A stretch of DNA of 64,000 nucleotides, taken from Rhizorhapis sp036570425. Its GTDB lineage: Bacteria; Pseudomonadota; Alphaproteobacteria; Sphingomonadales; Sphingomonadaceae. The DNA lies in the NCBI GenBank assembly GCA_036570425.1, contig DATCYF010000018.1, forward strand, positions 1 to 64,000. The letters run 5' to 3'. The position numbers were made by a program, and so were the translations under genes. The notes beneath the pieces are model-generated. The model saw only the letters and a program-made list of their open reading frames with translations, was not told where the DNA came from and did not search any database. Of this stretch, positions 24,596-33,218 are shown piece after piece (position 1 is the first letter of the stretch; each line of letters starts with the position of its first letter).

Positions 24596-25396
24596 TCATA
24601 AGCCGCCATAGCGTCGTTCACGCTGGCCAAATTCTGCCAGCGCCTGTGCCAGAGTCTCTCCGTTGAAATCGGGCCATAGCGTGTCAGTGAAATAGAGTTC
24701 GGCATAGGCCGCTTGCCACAGCATGAAATTGGACAATCGCCGCTCGCCCGATGTCCGTATGAGCAGATCCAGTGGCGGCAAGTCCGCCGTATCGAGCTGT
24801 TTGGCCAAATCTTCAGGCCGAATTGAATTTGGACTCAACTCCCCCGCGGCGACTTTCCTGGCCAGCATCTGCGTTGCTCGAGTCAGTTCGTCCTGAGCAC
24901 CATAATTGAGCGCGACGACAACGGTGGTCGAGCTATTATGGGCCGTCCGGGCGATGGCATTTTCGATCATCGCCACAAGTGAAGGTTCAAGCGCCTTGTA
25001 GTTTCCAATCACCCGTAATCGAACGTCATTGGCTTCAAACTCGGCAAGATCTGCCTGGATGAAATGCCGCAACAGGCCCATGAGATCGCCCACTTCGCTT
25101 TCCGGCCTTTTCCAGTTTTCCGAGGAAAAAGCATAAAGCGTCAGCACTTCCAGCCCCATCTCCCGCGCCGCTCGCGCAGTCCGCCGGACGGCCTCGACGC
25201 CTGCCTTATGTCCGGCGAAACGCGGCAGCAGCCTTTTCTTCGCCCAACGCCCGTTGCCATCCATGATAATGGCGACATGACGAACGCCGTGCGTGCGGTC
25301 AGCTTTGCTTAGGTCAACTGCAAGAGGATGGGCCACTGCGTCCGTTCGCCCACTAATGGCCAAGGATTTCTTTTTCCTTGCCCTGCGCCGTGGCAT
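24596..25396 (-). CDS. uppS: Undecaprenyl diphosphate synthase
   Basis: A cis-prenyltransferase with HVAIIMDGNGRWAKKR, the catalytic-Asp motif, and the C-terminal RTSGERRLSNFMLWQ and TLWPDFNGE motifs. It condenses isopentenyl units onto farnesyl diphosphate to make the C55 carrier for peptidoglycan. The start is uncertain. ATG 25396 gives 266 residues with a very basic N-terminus but overlaps frr by 44 bases and lacks a ribosome site. TTG 25363 has AAGGA 11 bases upstream, and GTG 25336 avoids any overlap. The core enzyme is unaffected by the choice. Confidence 0.92.
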   Translation of the reverse strand: MPRRRARKKKSLAISGRTDAVAHPLAVDLSKADRTHGVRHVAIIMDGNGRWAKKRLLPRFAGHKAGVEAVRRTARAAREMGLEVLTLYAFSSENWKRPESEVGDLMGLLRHFIQADLAEFEANDVRLRVIGNYKALEPSLVAMIENAIARTAHNSSTTVVVALNYGAQDELTRATQMLARKVAAGELSPNSIRPEDLAKQLDTADLPPLDLLIRTSGERRLSNFMLWQAAYAELYFTDTLWPDFNGETLAQALAEFGQRERRYGGL

Positions 25397-25910
25397 CAAT
25401 GGCAGCGATGGTGCTATCCGTCAGCTTCTGGACTTCATTTTCCAGCCGCTTGCGTTCGTCCTCACCTATTTCCCCTTTTTTCTCGTCCGTCTTGAGACTG
25501 TCCATGCCGTCCCTGCGAACGTTCCGCACCGCCACGCGGGCTTTTTCCGCATATTGCCCGGCAAGTTTGGCCAGCTCCTTACGCCGTTCCTCGGTGAGAT
25601 CCGGGATAGGCAAGCGAAGAGTTTGGCCGTCCATAATCGGGTTAAGACCAAGCCCCGCCGAGCGTATGGCCTTATCGACCGGCCCCACATTACTCTTGTC
25701 CCACACCTGCACTGATAACATGCGAGGCTCGGGCGCGGAGATGGTGGCGACCTGATTGAGCGGCATCATCGCCCCATAAACCTGCACATGGACCGGCTCC
25801 AGCAGGGCAGTATTGGCGCGCCCTGTGCGCAGACCGGCAAGATCCCCTTTCAACGCCTCCACTGCGCCAAGCATTCGGCGTTCCAGATCGGCATTATCAT
25901 ATTGGGCCAT
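25353..25910 (-). CDS. frr: Ribosome recycling factor
   Basis: A 185-residue RRF of typical length. GLRTGRANTALLEPVHVQVYG near residue 30 and LGLNPIMDGQTLRLPIPDLTEERRKEL in the centre are conserved (domain II and hinge). With EF-G it splits the post-termination ribosome. It follows pyrH by 2 bases and overlaps uppS, in the order tsf-pyrH-frr-uppS-cdsA common in proteobacteria. Confidence 0.96.
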   Translation of the reverse strand: MAQYDNADLERRMLGAVEALKGDLAGLRTGRANTALLEPVHVQVYGAMMPLNQVATISAPEPRMLSVQVWDKSNVGPVDKAIRSAGLGLNPIMDGQTLRLPIPDLTEERRKELAKLAGQYAEKARVAVRNVRRDGMDSLKTDEKKGEIGEDERKRLENEVQKLTDSTIAAIDATAQGKEKEILGH

Positions 25911-25912
25911 GG

Positions 25913-26653
25913 TCAGTTCTCCTCATTTCGCACGATCGTAGCCGTGCCATCCCCGCTCAGAACTTCGGCCAGATTGCCTGTTTCGCGGATGTTGAACACG
26001 ACGATGGGAATATCATTTTCGCGACACAGGGCAACGGCGCTGGCATCCATGACCTTCAAATTGTCAGTCAGAACGCGGTCGAAGCTGAGGCTTTCATAGC
26101 GTGACGCATCCGGAACCTTCTTGGGATCGGCATTATAGACGCCGTCTACACTGGTTCCCTTGAATAGCGCGTCACAACCCATTTCCGCAGCGCGCAAGGC
26201 AGCGGCCGTATCGGTCGTGAAAAAGGGATTACCTGTCCCGGCAGCAAAAATCACGATCCGGCCTTTTTCCATGTGCCGGACAGCCCGTCGACGGATATAA
26301 GGCTCACATACAGACGACATCGGAATTGCGGATTGAACGCGCGTTTCATATCCCATGCGCTCAAGCGCGTTCTGCACCGCAAGCGCATTCATGACCGTTG
26401 CAAGCATGCCCATATAGTCGGCGCTTGTGCGGTCAAATCCCTTCGCGGCGGCTGCAAGTCCGCGAAAGATGTTTCCGCCGCCGACCACCATGCAGAGCTC
26501 ATGCCCCGCCTCCTTGGCAGCGCCGATTTCACCGGCGATGCGGTCAACCGTTTCGGGATCAATTCCGAATTGACTGGAGCCCATCAGGACTTCGCCCGAT
26601 AATTTCAGGAGGATACGGTTGAAGCGCGGGCGAGTCATGCGGAGGTGATCCAT
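25913..26653 (-). CDS. pyrH: UMP kinase
   Basis: A 246-residue bacterial UMP kinase of the amino-acid kinase fold. ILLKLSGEVLMG (phosphate loop), VVGGGNIFRGLAAAAKGFDR and the GTGNPFFTTDTAAALRAAEM segment are diagnostic. It phosphorylates UMP with ATP as a hexamer controlled by GTP and UTP. A second in-frame ATG (26638) would give the more usual MTRPRFNRILLK start; neither has a clear ribosome site. It lies between tsf and frr. Confidence 0.95.
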   Translation of the reverse strand: MDHLRMTRPRFNRILLKLSGEVLMGSSQFGIDPETVDRIAGEIGAAKEAGHELCMVVGGGNIFRGLAAAAKGFDRTSADYMGMLATVMNALAVQNALERMGYETRVQSAIPMSSVCEPYIRRRAVRHMEKGRIVIFAAGTGNPFFTTDTAAALRAAEMGCDALFKGTSVDGVYNADPKKVPDASRYESLSFDRVLTDNLKVMDASAVALCRENDIPIVVFNIRETGNLAEVLSGDGTATIVRNEEN

Positions 26654-26667
26654 GTGCAGATAAGGGA

Positions 26668-26697
26668 ATGGCGCGCACCTTAGTGAGTGCGCGCCAT
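26668..26697. terminator. Strong hairpin between tsf and pyrH
   Basis: An 11-bp perfect stem ATGGCGCGCAC/GTGCGCGCCAT (26668-26678, 26687-26697) with an 8-base loop lies in the 86-base gap after tsf. No T run follows on the minus strand, so it may be an attenuator or an mRNA-stabilising hairpin rather than a full terminator. Confidence 0.45.
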
Positions 26698-26739
26698 GGT
26701 GCCAAGCGCTGTTACGCGCCTTTTCCGTATCGCTGCAGT

Positions 26740-27669
26740 TCAGGCGCCACCGACGGCGGCGGCGACTTCGGCCGCGAAATCATTCTGCTCCTTCTCGATG
26801 CCTTCGCCGAGTTGGAAACGCACATAGCTGGAAAGCGAAATAGGCGTACCAGCTTCCTTGCCCGCTTTCGCAACCACTTCCGCGATCGGCGTCTTGTTGT
26901 CGATTACGAAAAGCTGGCTCAAAAGAGCATTTTCCTTGGCGAACTTGGCAATCGCCCCATCCACCATTTTCGCAACAATCTCCGCTGGCTTGCCGGATTC
27001 AGAAGCCTTTTCAGCGGCAATCGCACGCTCGCGCTCAATCAACGCCGCGTCAATGTCTTCCGCATTCAAGGCCAGCGGGAATGTCGCGGCGATGTGCATA
27101 GCGATCTGCTTTCCAAGCGGCTGCAATACGTCAGCAGGCGCCTCGCTTTCAAGCGCAACCAGGACGCCGATTTTGCCCAGGCCCGGCGCAGCGGCATTGT
27201 GGACGTAGTCGACTACCAGGCCCTTATTCACCGACACATGGGCAATGCGGCGCAGCGACTGGTTCTCGCCGATGGTCGCGATGTTATTGGTGAGCACATC
27301 CTTAACAGTGCCGCCGTTGGGATGCGGCTGAGCGGCGAGCGCGTCTGCATCGCTAGCGCCTGATTCCAGCGCGATCGCAGTTACGCTGCGAACGAACTCC
27401 TGAAATTGTTCGTTCTTGGCAACGAAGTCGGTTTCGCTATTGACTTCGACGGCAGCCCCCTTCGTGCCCGCGACAGCAACACCAACAAGGCCTTCGGCAG
27501 CGGTACGGCTGGATTTCTTGGCAGCCGCCGCCAAACCCTTGGTGCGCAGCCAATCCACTGCCGCTTCAAGGTCGCCATTCGTTTCGTTAAGCGCCTTCTT
27601 ACAATCCATCATGCCGGCGCCCGAGCGCTCGCGCAGTTCCTTTACAGTGGCGGCGGTAATCTCGGCCAT
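26740..27669 (-). CDS. tsf: Translation elongation factor Ts
   Basis: A 309-residue EF-Ts. ATG 27669 is chosen because MAEITAATVKELRERSGAGM is the family start, with a TDFVAKNEQFQEF motif near residue 82. It exchanges GDP for GTP on EF-Tu. The N-terminal domain (KELRERSGAGMMDCKKAL) contacts EF-Tu. It lies downstream of rpsB in the universal rpsB-tsf pair, with a 94-base gap containing a short stem (27708-27731, AGGACGC/GCGTCCT) that may tune read-through between the two. Confidence 0.96.
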   Translation of the reverse strand: MAEITAATVKELRERSGAGMMDCKKALNETNGDLEAAVDWLRTKGLAAAAKKSSRTAAEGLVGVAVAGTKGAAVEVNSETDFVAKNEQFQEFVRSVTAIALESGASDADALAAQPHPNGGTVKDVLTNNIATIGENQSLRRIAHVSVNKGLVVDYVHNAAAPGLGKIGVLVALESEAPADVLQPLGKQIAMHIAATFPLALNAEDIDAALIERERAIAAEKASESGKPAEIVAKMVDGAIAKFAKENALLSQLFVIDNKTPIAEVVAKAGKEAGTPISLSSYVRFQLGEGIEKEQNDFAAEVAAAVGGA

Positions 27670-27763
27670 CGTCTGTTCCTTCATATTCAACGGTTTTGAA
27701 CGCTGGGAGGACGCCCCTTCCGGAGCGTCCTACTTCTCAAGCATTGCAATATTTTGAAACCAA

Positions 27764-28525
27764 TCAGGCTTCAGCTGCAAGCGCTTCCTCAGCGGGAGGT
27801 TCCGCCATAGAACCGAGATCATAGCCTGCAGCAACAGCGGCGCCCTGTCCGCCCTTCGTAGCAGCGGCAGCAACCGCATCACAATAAAGACGAATTGCAC
27901 GACTGGCGTCATCGTTCGCGGGAACCGGGAAGGCGATACCGCTTGGATCTACGTTCGAATCGAGAATGGCCACAACCGGAATGCCCAGCGTATTGGCTTC
28001 CTTGATTGCCAGCTCTTCCTTGTTGGCATCGATGACAAACATGATGTCGGGGATACCGCCCATGTCGCGGATACCGCCCAGCGAAAGTTCAAACTTGTCA
28101 CGTTCGCGGGTGAGCTGCAGCACTTCCTTCTTGGTAAGGCCATGGGTATCGCCCGAAAGCTGCTCTTCCAGCGCTTTGAAGCGCTTGATCGACTGCGAAA
28201 TTGTTTTCCAGTTGGTGAGCATGCCGCCCAGCCAGCGATGGTTGACAAAGTGCTGGCCAGATTTGCGTGCAGCCTCGGCAATTGGGTCCTGCGCCTGACG
28301 CTTGGTTCCGACGAACAGCACCTTGCCGCCATGCGACACTGTCTGCGACACGAAATCCAGCGCGCGCGCGAAAAGCGGCACGGTCTGGGACAGGTCAAGA
28401 ATATGGATGCCATTCCGCTCGCCGAAGATGTATGGCTTCATGCGAGGATTCCAGCGGTGTGTCTGGTGGCCGAAATGCGCGCCGGCCTCAATCAATTGCT
28501 GCATGGTGACGACAGGTGCCGCCAT
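27764..28525 (-). CDS. rpsB: 30S ribosomal protein S2
   Basis: A 253-residue S2. ATG 28525 is chosen because MAAPVVTMQQLIEAGAHFGH is the conserved start and GGAGAA lies just upstream. HQTHRWNPRMKPYIFGERNG, FVGTKRQAQ and HRWLGGMLTNWKT are clear. The protein ends in a short Ala/Glu-rich tail. S2 is the last protein to join the 30S body. A structured leader (28553-28599) precedes it and may serve S2 feedback control, as is known for E. coli rpsB-tsf. Confidence 0.97.
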   Translation of the reverse strand: MAAPVVTMQQLIEAGAHFGHQTHRWNPRMKPYIFGERNGIHILDLSQTVPLFARALDFVSQTVSHGGKVLFVGTKRQAQDPIAEAARKSGQHFVNHRWLGGMLTNWKTISQSIKRFKALEEQLSGDTHGLTKKEVLQLTRERDKFELSLGGIRDMGGIPDIMFVIDANKEELAIKEANTLGIPVVAILDSNVDPSGIAFPVPANDDASRAIRLYCDAVAAAATKGGQGAAVAAGYDLGSMAEPPAEEALAAEA

Positions 28526-28552
28526 AGTCTTTCTCCTTCCGGTTGAACCTCT

Positions 28553-28599
28553 GGGAATCAGTGACCGGGTGTTGCCCGGCACCGGTATGTGCGATTCCC
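28553..28599 (-). promoter_or_regulatory. Structured 5' leader of rpsB
   Basis: Between 27 and 75 bases upstream of the rpsB start, an outer helix GGGAATC/GATTCCC (28553-28559 with 28593-28599) encloses an inner CCGGG/CCCGG stem (28565-28569 with 28575-28579). Ribosomal protein operons are often autoregulated through such leaders. Whether this one is an S2 target is inferred. Confidence 0.45.
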
Positions 28600-28747
28600 A
28601 TGTGGAATGCCGTGCCCTTACCTACAGAAGCGAGCGAACGCAAGACTTGACAGAGCCAGGAATTGAGAACAAAACGAGAACATACTTCGTTATTCGGCCT
28701 CGTCGGTTTCAAGCGCGTTGCCGTCAACGCCAAGAAAAGGGAAGAAT

Positions 28748-28972
28748 ATGTTCTACATATTGGCTTCATTCACTTTCGCGGCTGCCTTTGTGGCGGCGAT
28801 GACCACCATCACCGTAATGCTTCAGCAATATTGGCATAAGATGATCTCTGCTCTGATGTTCGGATCCCAGGGCGTGTCGATTGCACCACGGCGAAAGCCC
28901 ATGCGGCCGCCCGTCCGGGTTGTTCGAAAAGCGATTGCCGCTCCCGTCGCGTTCAGGCGCGCAGCCGCTTGA
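28748..28972 (+). CDS. Small membrane protein of unknown function
   Basis: A 74-residue protein. ATG 28748 has AGGGAAG about 5-10 bases upstream. Residues 2-25 form one membrane helix (FYILASFTFAAAFVAAMTTI). The C-terminal half is strongly basic (RRKPMRP, then VRVVRK) and would lie in the cytoplasm. No family is recognised. It is divergent from rpsB and its last 20 bases overlap the end of pssA on the other strand. Confidence 0.5.
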   Translation: MFYILASFTFAAAFVAAMTTITVMLQQYWHKMISALMFGSQGVSIAPRRKPMRPPVRVVRKAIAAPVAFRRAAA

Positions 28973-29720
28973 CCTTGGCGTAGCTGGATATCCCGAAAGG
29001 AATGAGAACGAGATAAAGGGCGCTCAGTACAAGGAGCGTGGGCCAAGGGGCAGTAATCAGCGCCGCACTTAGAAGGCCTGCAAGCGCTATGGCCTCCAGT
29101 CTGATATTCTTGCGCAGGCGGAGAGAACTCCAGCTATATGTTGCCACATTGGATATCATCAGAAATGCGATCGCGGCTATCCACGGACCGACGATATAAT
29201 AGGCTCTGAAAATGTCGAGGCCTGTGGAGAGCCAAAGATAAACGGGTGCGAACGCCAGCCCCGCCCCCGCCGGTGCGGGTACGCCCGTCATAAAGCCGGC
29301 GGACTTATGTGGCTGATCATCTGCATCAATATTGGCATTGAAGCGCGCAAGGCGGAGAGCGCAGCATACAGCGTGCGCCAAGGCAATGATCCATCCGAAC
29401 TTGGGCATGGCCTGGAGTGACCAAAGGTAAATGACAAGGGCAGGCGCAACACCGAACGCAATGACGTCTGACAGCGAATCAAGTTCTGCGCCGAAGCGGC
29501 TTTCGCCCTTCAGCAGCCGCGCGATGCGGCCATCCAGGCCATCGAGGACGCCAGCAAAGATAATGGCCGCCACCGCCTTGTCCCACTCCCCCGCAATGGC
29601 GAATCTTATGCCGGTCAGTCCGAAGCAAAGCGCCATTGCCGTCACGGCATTTGGCGCAACCTGTCGCAGACCGATGCCGCGCCGCGCGCCGCGCGTGAAA
29701 CGGTCTTCCGGCACATTCAT
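28953..29720 (-). CDS. pssA: CDP-diacylglycerol-serine O-phosphatidyltransferase
   Basis: A 255-residue CDP-alcohol phosphatidyltransferase. The signature DGLDGRIAR followed by GAELDSLSD fits DGxxAR-x8-GxxxDxxxD apart from GR for the usual spacing, and binds the CDP moiety and metal. Six or more membrane helices follow. It makes phosphatidylserine from CDP-diacylglycerol and serine; the next gene, psd, decarboxylates it. Its start overlaps the psd stop by 4 bases. Confidence 0.92.
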   Translation of the reverse strand: MNVPEDRFTRGARRGIGLRQVAPNAVTAMALCFGLTGIRFAIAGEWDKAVAAIIFAGVLDGLDGRIARLLKGESRFGAELDSLSDVIAFGVAPALVIYLWSLQAMPKFGWIIALAHAVCCALRLARFNANIDADDQPHKSAGFMTGVPAPAGAGLAFAPVYLWLSTGLDIFRAYYIVGPWIAAIAFLMISNVATYSWSSLRLRKNIRLEAIALAGLLSAALITAPWPTLLVLSALYLVLIPFGISSYAKVKRLRA

Positions 29721-30448
29721 TGGGAAACACCCGTTAGCGGCGTCGGATCGCCTAATTTCGCCAGGACTGTTTCCCCGGCCACTGAACGCTGCCCCAGCAC
29801 GACGCGCGGTGCAGTTCCCTTGGGCAGATAGACGTCGACGCGGCTTCCGAACCGAATGAGACCGATTCGTTGCCCCCCTGCCACCACATCTCCGGGCTTC
29901 ACAAAGGGCACAATCCGTCGGGCGACCAAGCCGGCTATCTGCGTGAAACCGATTCGCACCCCGTCGCTGCGTTCGATCAGTATATGCTGTCGCTCATTGT
30001 CTTCGCTCGCCTTATCCAGATCAGCGTTCAGGAACTTGCCAGCGATATAAATGACCGCCTTGACGGTTCCACCAATAGGGGTGCGATTGATGTGAACGTC
30101 GAACACACTCATAAAAATCGAAATGCGCGTCATCTCTTCGTCGCCCAGCCCTTCTGGACCAAGCAGTTCCCGTGGCGGCGGGACGTTCTGGATGAGCGTG
30201 ACGAGCCCATCAGCGGGCGCGATGATCAGATTTTCATCGCGCGGTGTCACACGTACCGGATCGCGGAAAAATGCAAGCACCCAAACTGTCAATATGATCA
30301 AGGGCCATGTCAGCCAAGGCACGAAAAGCCACGCAAGCACCGCAATCGCGGCCGCAATCGCGGCAAATTTGCGCCCTTCCGGATGAACGGGTGGAAAGCG
30401 CCATTTGACGCTGCCATTGGATGCAGGATATCTGTTTTCTGGTGTCAT
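29717..30448 (-). CDS. psd: Phosphatidylserine decarboxylase
   Basis: A 243-residue short-form Psd. Two membrane segments occupy about 27-65. SVFDVHINRTPIGG is the conserved central motif. Near residue 205, RFGSRVDVYLP holds the Gly-Ser pair where self-cleavage creates the pyruvoyl cofactor. It converts phosphatidylserine to phosphatidylethanolamine, completing the pathway begun by CdsA and PssA. First gene of the psd-pssA pair, divergent from icd with 156 bases between. Confidence 0.93.
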   Translation of the reverse strand: MTPENRYPASNGSVKWRFPPVHPEGRKFAAIAAAIAVLAWLFVPWLTWPLIILTVWVLAFFRDPVRVTPRDENLIIAPADGLVTLIQNVPPPRELLGPEGLGDEEMTRISIFMSVFDVHINRTPIGGTVKAVIYIAGKFLNADLDKASEDNERQHILIERSDGVRIGFTQIAGLVARRIVPFVKPGDVVAGGQRIGLIRFGSRVDVYLPKGTAPRVVLGQRSVAGETVLAKLGDPTPLTGVSQ

Positions 30449-30604
30449 TGCCGTTCTTTAGGATGTCCCCTCCATAGATACAACGTCCCAAGAGGGCCGC
30501 GATGCAAGGAATCTGTCCAACTATTCGCGTTGGTGTTGATCATTGGACGCGCATTCCCTAGACGCCTCTTCAAATTCCTGTCTCAGTAGAAAGCGAAAAA
30601 GAAG

Positions 30605-31825
30605 ATGGCGAAGATCAAGGTCAAAAACCCGATTGTCGAAGTCGATGGCGACGAAATGACGCGGATCATCTGGCAGTGGATCCGCGAGCGGCTGATCCAG
30701 CCTTATCTCGACGTGGACCTGCACTATTATGACCTCGCCGTCGAGGAACGCGATCGGACAGACGACAAAATCACGATTGATGCTTCAAATGCCATAAAGA
30801 AATATGGTGTCGGCGTTAAGTGCGCCACCATCACGCCGGATGAGGCCCGCGTGGAGGAATTCAATCTCAAGAAGATGTGGAAATCACCAAACGGCACGAT
30901 CCGCAATATCCTGGGTGGCGTTGTTTTTCGTGAACCGATCGTCATCAAGAATGTGCCTCGGCTCGTGCCCGGCTGGACTGATCCTATTGTAATCGGCCGC
31001 CATGCCTTTGGCGATCAGTATCGCGCTACCGATTTTCTCGTGCCCGGAGCGGGTAAGCTGCGCCTGGTGTTTGAGGGCGAGGACGGCAATACTATTGACG
31101 AGGAAGTGTTCCAGTTCCCCTCCTCGGGCGTTGCAATGGCGATGTACAATCTGGACGAGTCGATTCGCGATTTCGCCCGCGCATCGATGAATTACGCGCT
31201 GGATCGCAAATGGCCGCTGTATCTTTCCACCAAGAATACGATTCTGAAAGCCTATGATGGCCGGTTCAAGGACTTGTTCGAGGAGGTTTTCCAGAGCGAA
31301 TTCAAGACGAAATTCGATGCAGCTGGTACGGAATATCAGCATCGCCTGATCGATGACATGGTCGCTTCCGCGCTCAAGTGGAGCGGCAAGTTCGTCTGGG
31401 CATGCAAAAATTACGACGGCGACGTACAGTCGGATACGGTTGCGCAGGGCTTCGGCTCGCTGGGCCTTATGACCTCGGTTCTGATGACTCCAGATGGCAA
31501 GACTGTCGAAGCCGAAGCGGCCCATGGCACCGTGACGCGCCATTATCGGATGCACCAGCAGGGCAAAGCCACGTCGACCAACCCGATCGCGTCCATTTTC
31601 GCATGGACGGGGGGACTCAAATATCGCGGCAAGTTCGATGAAACGCCGGACGTCGTCCGCTTTGCCGAAACGCTGGAGAAAGTCTGCATCCAGACTGTCG
31701 AAAATGGCCATATGACCAAGGATCTTGCGATTCTCATCGGTCCCGATCAGCCTTGGATGACAACCGAGCAGTTCTTTGAAACCATTCGGGTCAATCTTGA
31801 AGCAGCGATGAATAGCTGGGCCTGA
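30605..31825 (+). CDS. icd: NADP-dependent isocitrate dehydrogenase (homodimeric type)
   Basis: A 406-residue type II isocitrate dehydrogenase, closer to mitochondrial/cytosolic eukaryotic IDH than to E. coli Icd. VEVDGDEMTRIIW, the SPNGTIRNILGG substrate loop and EAAHGTVTRHYR (NADP contact) are diagnostic. It oxidises isocitrate to 2-oxoglutarate in the TCA cycle. It starts at ATG 30605 with AAGAAG upstream and stands alone, ended by its own terminator at 31861-31894. A TTGATC, 17-base spacer, TAGACG arrangement upstream (near 30535-30563) could be the promoter. Confidence 0.95.
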   Translation: MAKIKVKNPIVEVDGDEMTRIIWQWIRERLIQPYLDVDLHYYDLAVEERDRTDDKITIDASNAIKKYGVGVKCATITPDEARVEEFNLKKMWKSPNGTIRNILGGVVFREPIVIKNVPRLVPGWTDPIVIGRHAFGDQYRATDFLVPGAGKLRLVFEGEDGNTIDEEVFQFPSSGVAMAMYNLDESIRDFARASMNYALDRKWPLYLSTKNTILKAYDGRFKDLFEEVFQSEFKTKFDAAGTEYQHRLIDDMVASALKWSGKFVWACKNYDGDVQSDTVAQGFGSLGLMTSVLMTPDGKTVEAEAAHGTVTRHYRMHQQGKATSTNPIASIFAWTGGLKYRGKFDETPDVVRFAETLEKVCIQTVENGHMTKDLAILIGPDQPWMTTEQFFETIRVNLEAAMNSWA

Positions 31826-31860
31826 AAGTCACAAACACGTAGCAAAAGATGATGAATACA

Positions 31861-31894
31861 GCCACGGTCCGCCTCAAGCCGGACCGTGGCTTTT
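31861..31894 (+). terminator. Rho-independent terminator of icd
   Basis: An 11-bp stem GCCACGGTCCG/CGGACCGTGGC (31861-31871, 31880-31890) with an 8-base loop is followed by TTTT (31891-31894), 36 bases past the icd stop. It also separates icd from the convergent monooxygenase gene. Confidence 0.88.
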
Positions 31895-31965
31895 CGTTCT
31901 CCTAACGCTTCAACTTACTTAGTAATCAAGATTGTCCCACAGCTTCTAATCGTCCCTGTTCCAAT

Positions 31966-33177
31966 TCAGGACGAAGGGGATCGGATATGTTCCCGCCCGA
32001 AACCAAGGCCTACTATTCTGGCCGGAATTCGGCGCAGGAGAGGGAAGCGGTCAAGGAGGCGAACAGCCAAGGGTGGAGACTGTAATTCAGTCCCACTCTC
32101 CAACAGAGTACCGATGATCCTGTCCTGAATAAGCTTTTGCAGTGATTGCATATGCCGGGTCGGGCCCATTCGTTTATTTTGAACCAAATGTAACAGCGGA
32201 TCGGGGTTTTTTCCGTCTGCCATGGGTTCCGCTAATATGTTCGCCGCAGCCACTGCATCCTGGATAGCGAGATTGATGCCAACGCCGCCCAACGGAGACA
32301 TGGCATGGGCCGCATCGCCAATTGCGAGAATACCCGGAGCATACCATCGGGTCAGCCGATCCAGGGTAACGGACAAAAGCTTCACGTCATCCCAGCTACG
32401 GATGCATTTTGCCGCTTCGGCAAGGTCCGGATTGGCGTGGGCGATTTCGTCATGGAAATGGGCCAAGCCCTGCCCCCGCACGCGGTCAGCGCCGCCTTTG
32501 GGAAATACATAAGCGCATTGCCAATAGTCGTTCCGATCGATCTGCACGAAAATGCGCCCTGTCTGAAAAACACCCATAGTCTGATTTCGGACTTCTGGCT
32601 TTTTAGGGAGGCGGAACCAGAAGACATCCATTGGCGCGCCGATATCCTTGAGAGGCAATGCCGCCACTTGCCGCAAACGAGAGTGCCTGCCATCCGCAGC
32701 GATCACCAATCGTGCGCGGATATTCTCTCCGTTCTTCAATCTGATACCACTGATGCGCCCAGCCTCTCCGTATAAAAGATCGCTGGCCTCGGCATTCATA
32801 CGTAGCGAAAAGGCCGGATAGCGGCTCGCCTCCACATTCAGGAAGTCTAGCAGTTCCCATTGCGGCATCATTGCAATAAAGCCGCATTTTACAGGCAGGT
32901 GTGAAAAGTCCGCCAATTTCACCTCTCTGCCCGCCACCCGTCCAGACAGTTCGGATACTTTATCATGGGGCCGTTTCAGCAGGCGATGCAGCAGCCCTAG
33001 CTCATGAAATAATTCAAGCGTCGAAGGGTGAACGGTGTCACCCCGAAAATCCCGAAGGAAATCGCCATGTTTCTCGATCACCGTCACTCGCAGACCAGCG
33101 CGGGCGAACAGCAGGCCCGCCATCATGCCGGCCGGCCCTCCCCCAACGATCAGCAAATCTGTGAAGTCCCGGTTCAT
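31966..33177 (-). CDS. FAD-dependent monooxygenase/hydroxylase
   Basis: A 403-residue FAD protein. DLLIVGGGPAGMMAGLLFAR (8-27) is the FAD-binding Rossmann motif. IAADGRHSRLR near residue 173 matches the conserved DG motif, and GILAIGDAAHAMSPLGGVG near 290 is the GD motif of class A flavin hydroxylases. Such enzymes hydroxylate aromatic or polyketide substrates with NAD(P)H and oxygen; UbiH-type and tetracycline-type oxygenases are relatives. The substrate cannot be deduced. It is divergent from the Kef-like gene with 41 bases between. Confidence 0.8.
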   Translation of the reverse strand: MNRDFTDLLIVGGGPAGMMAGLLFARAGLRVTVIEKHGDFLRDFRGDTVHPSTLELFHELGLLHRLLKRPHDKVSELSGRVAGREVKLADFSHLPVKCGFIAMMPQWELLDFLNVEASRYPAFSLRMNAEASDLLYGEAGRISGIRLKNGENIRARLVIAADGRHSRLRQVAALPLKDIGAPMDVFWFRLPKKPEVRNQTMGVFQTGRIFVQIDRNDYWQCAYVFPKGGADRVRGQGLAHFHDEIAHANPDLAEAAKCIRSWDDVKLLSVTLDRLTRWYAPGILAIGDAAHAMSPLGGVGINLAIQDAVAAANILAEPMADGKNPDPLLHLVQNKRMGPTRHMQSLQKLIQDRIIGTLLESGTELQSPPLAVRLLDRFPLLRRIPARIVGLGFGREHIRSPSS

Positions 33178-33218
33178 CAGGCACTGACAAATAACATGAA
33201 AGCCGGTTAAAGGACCAC

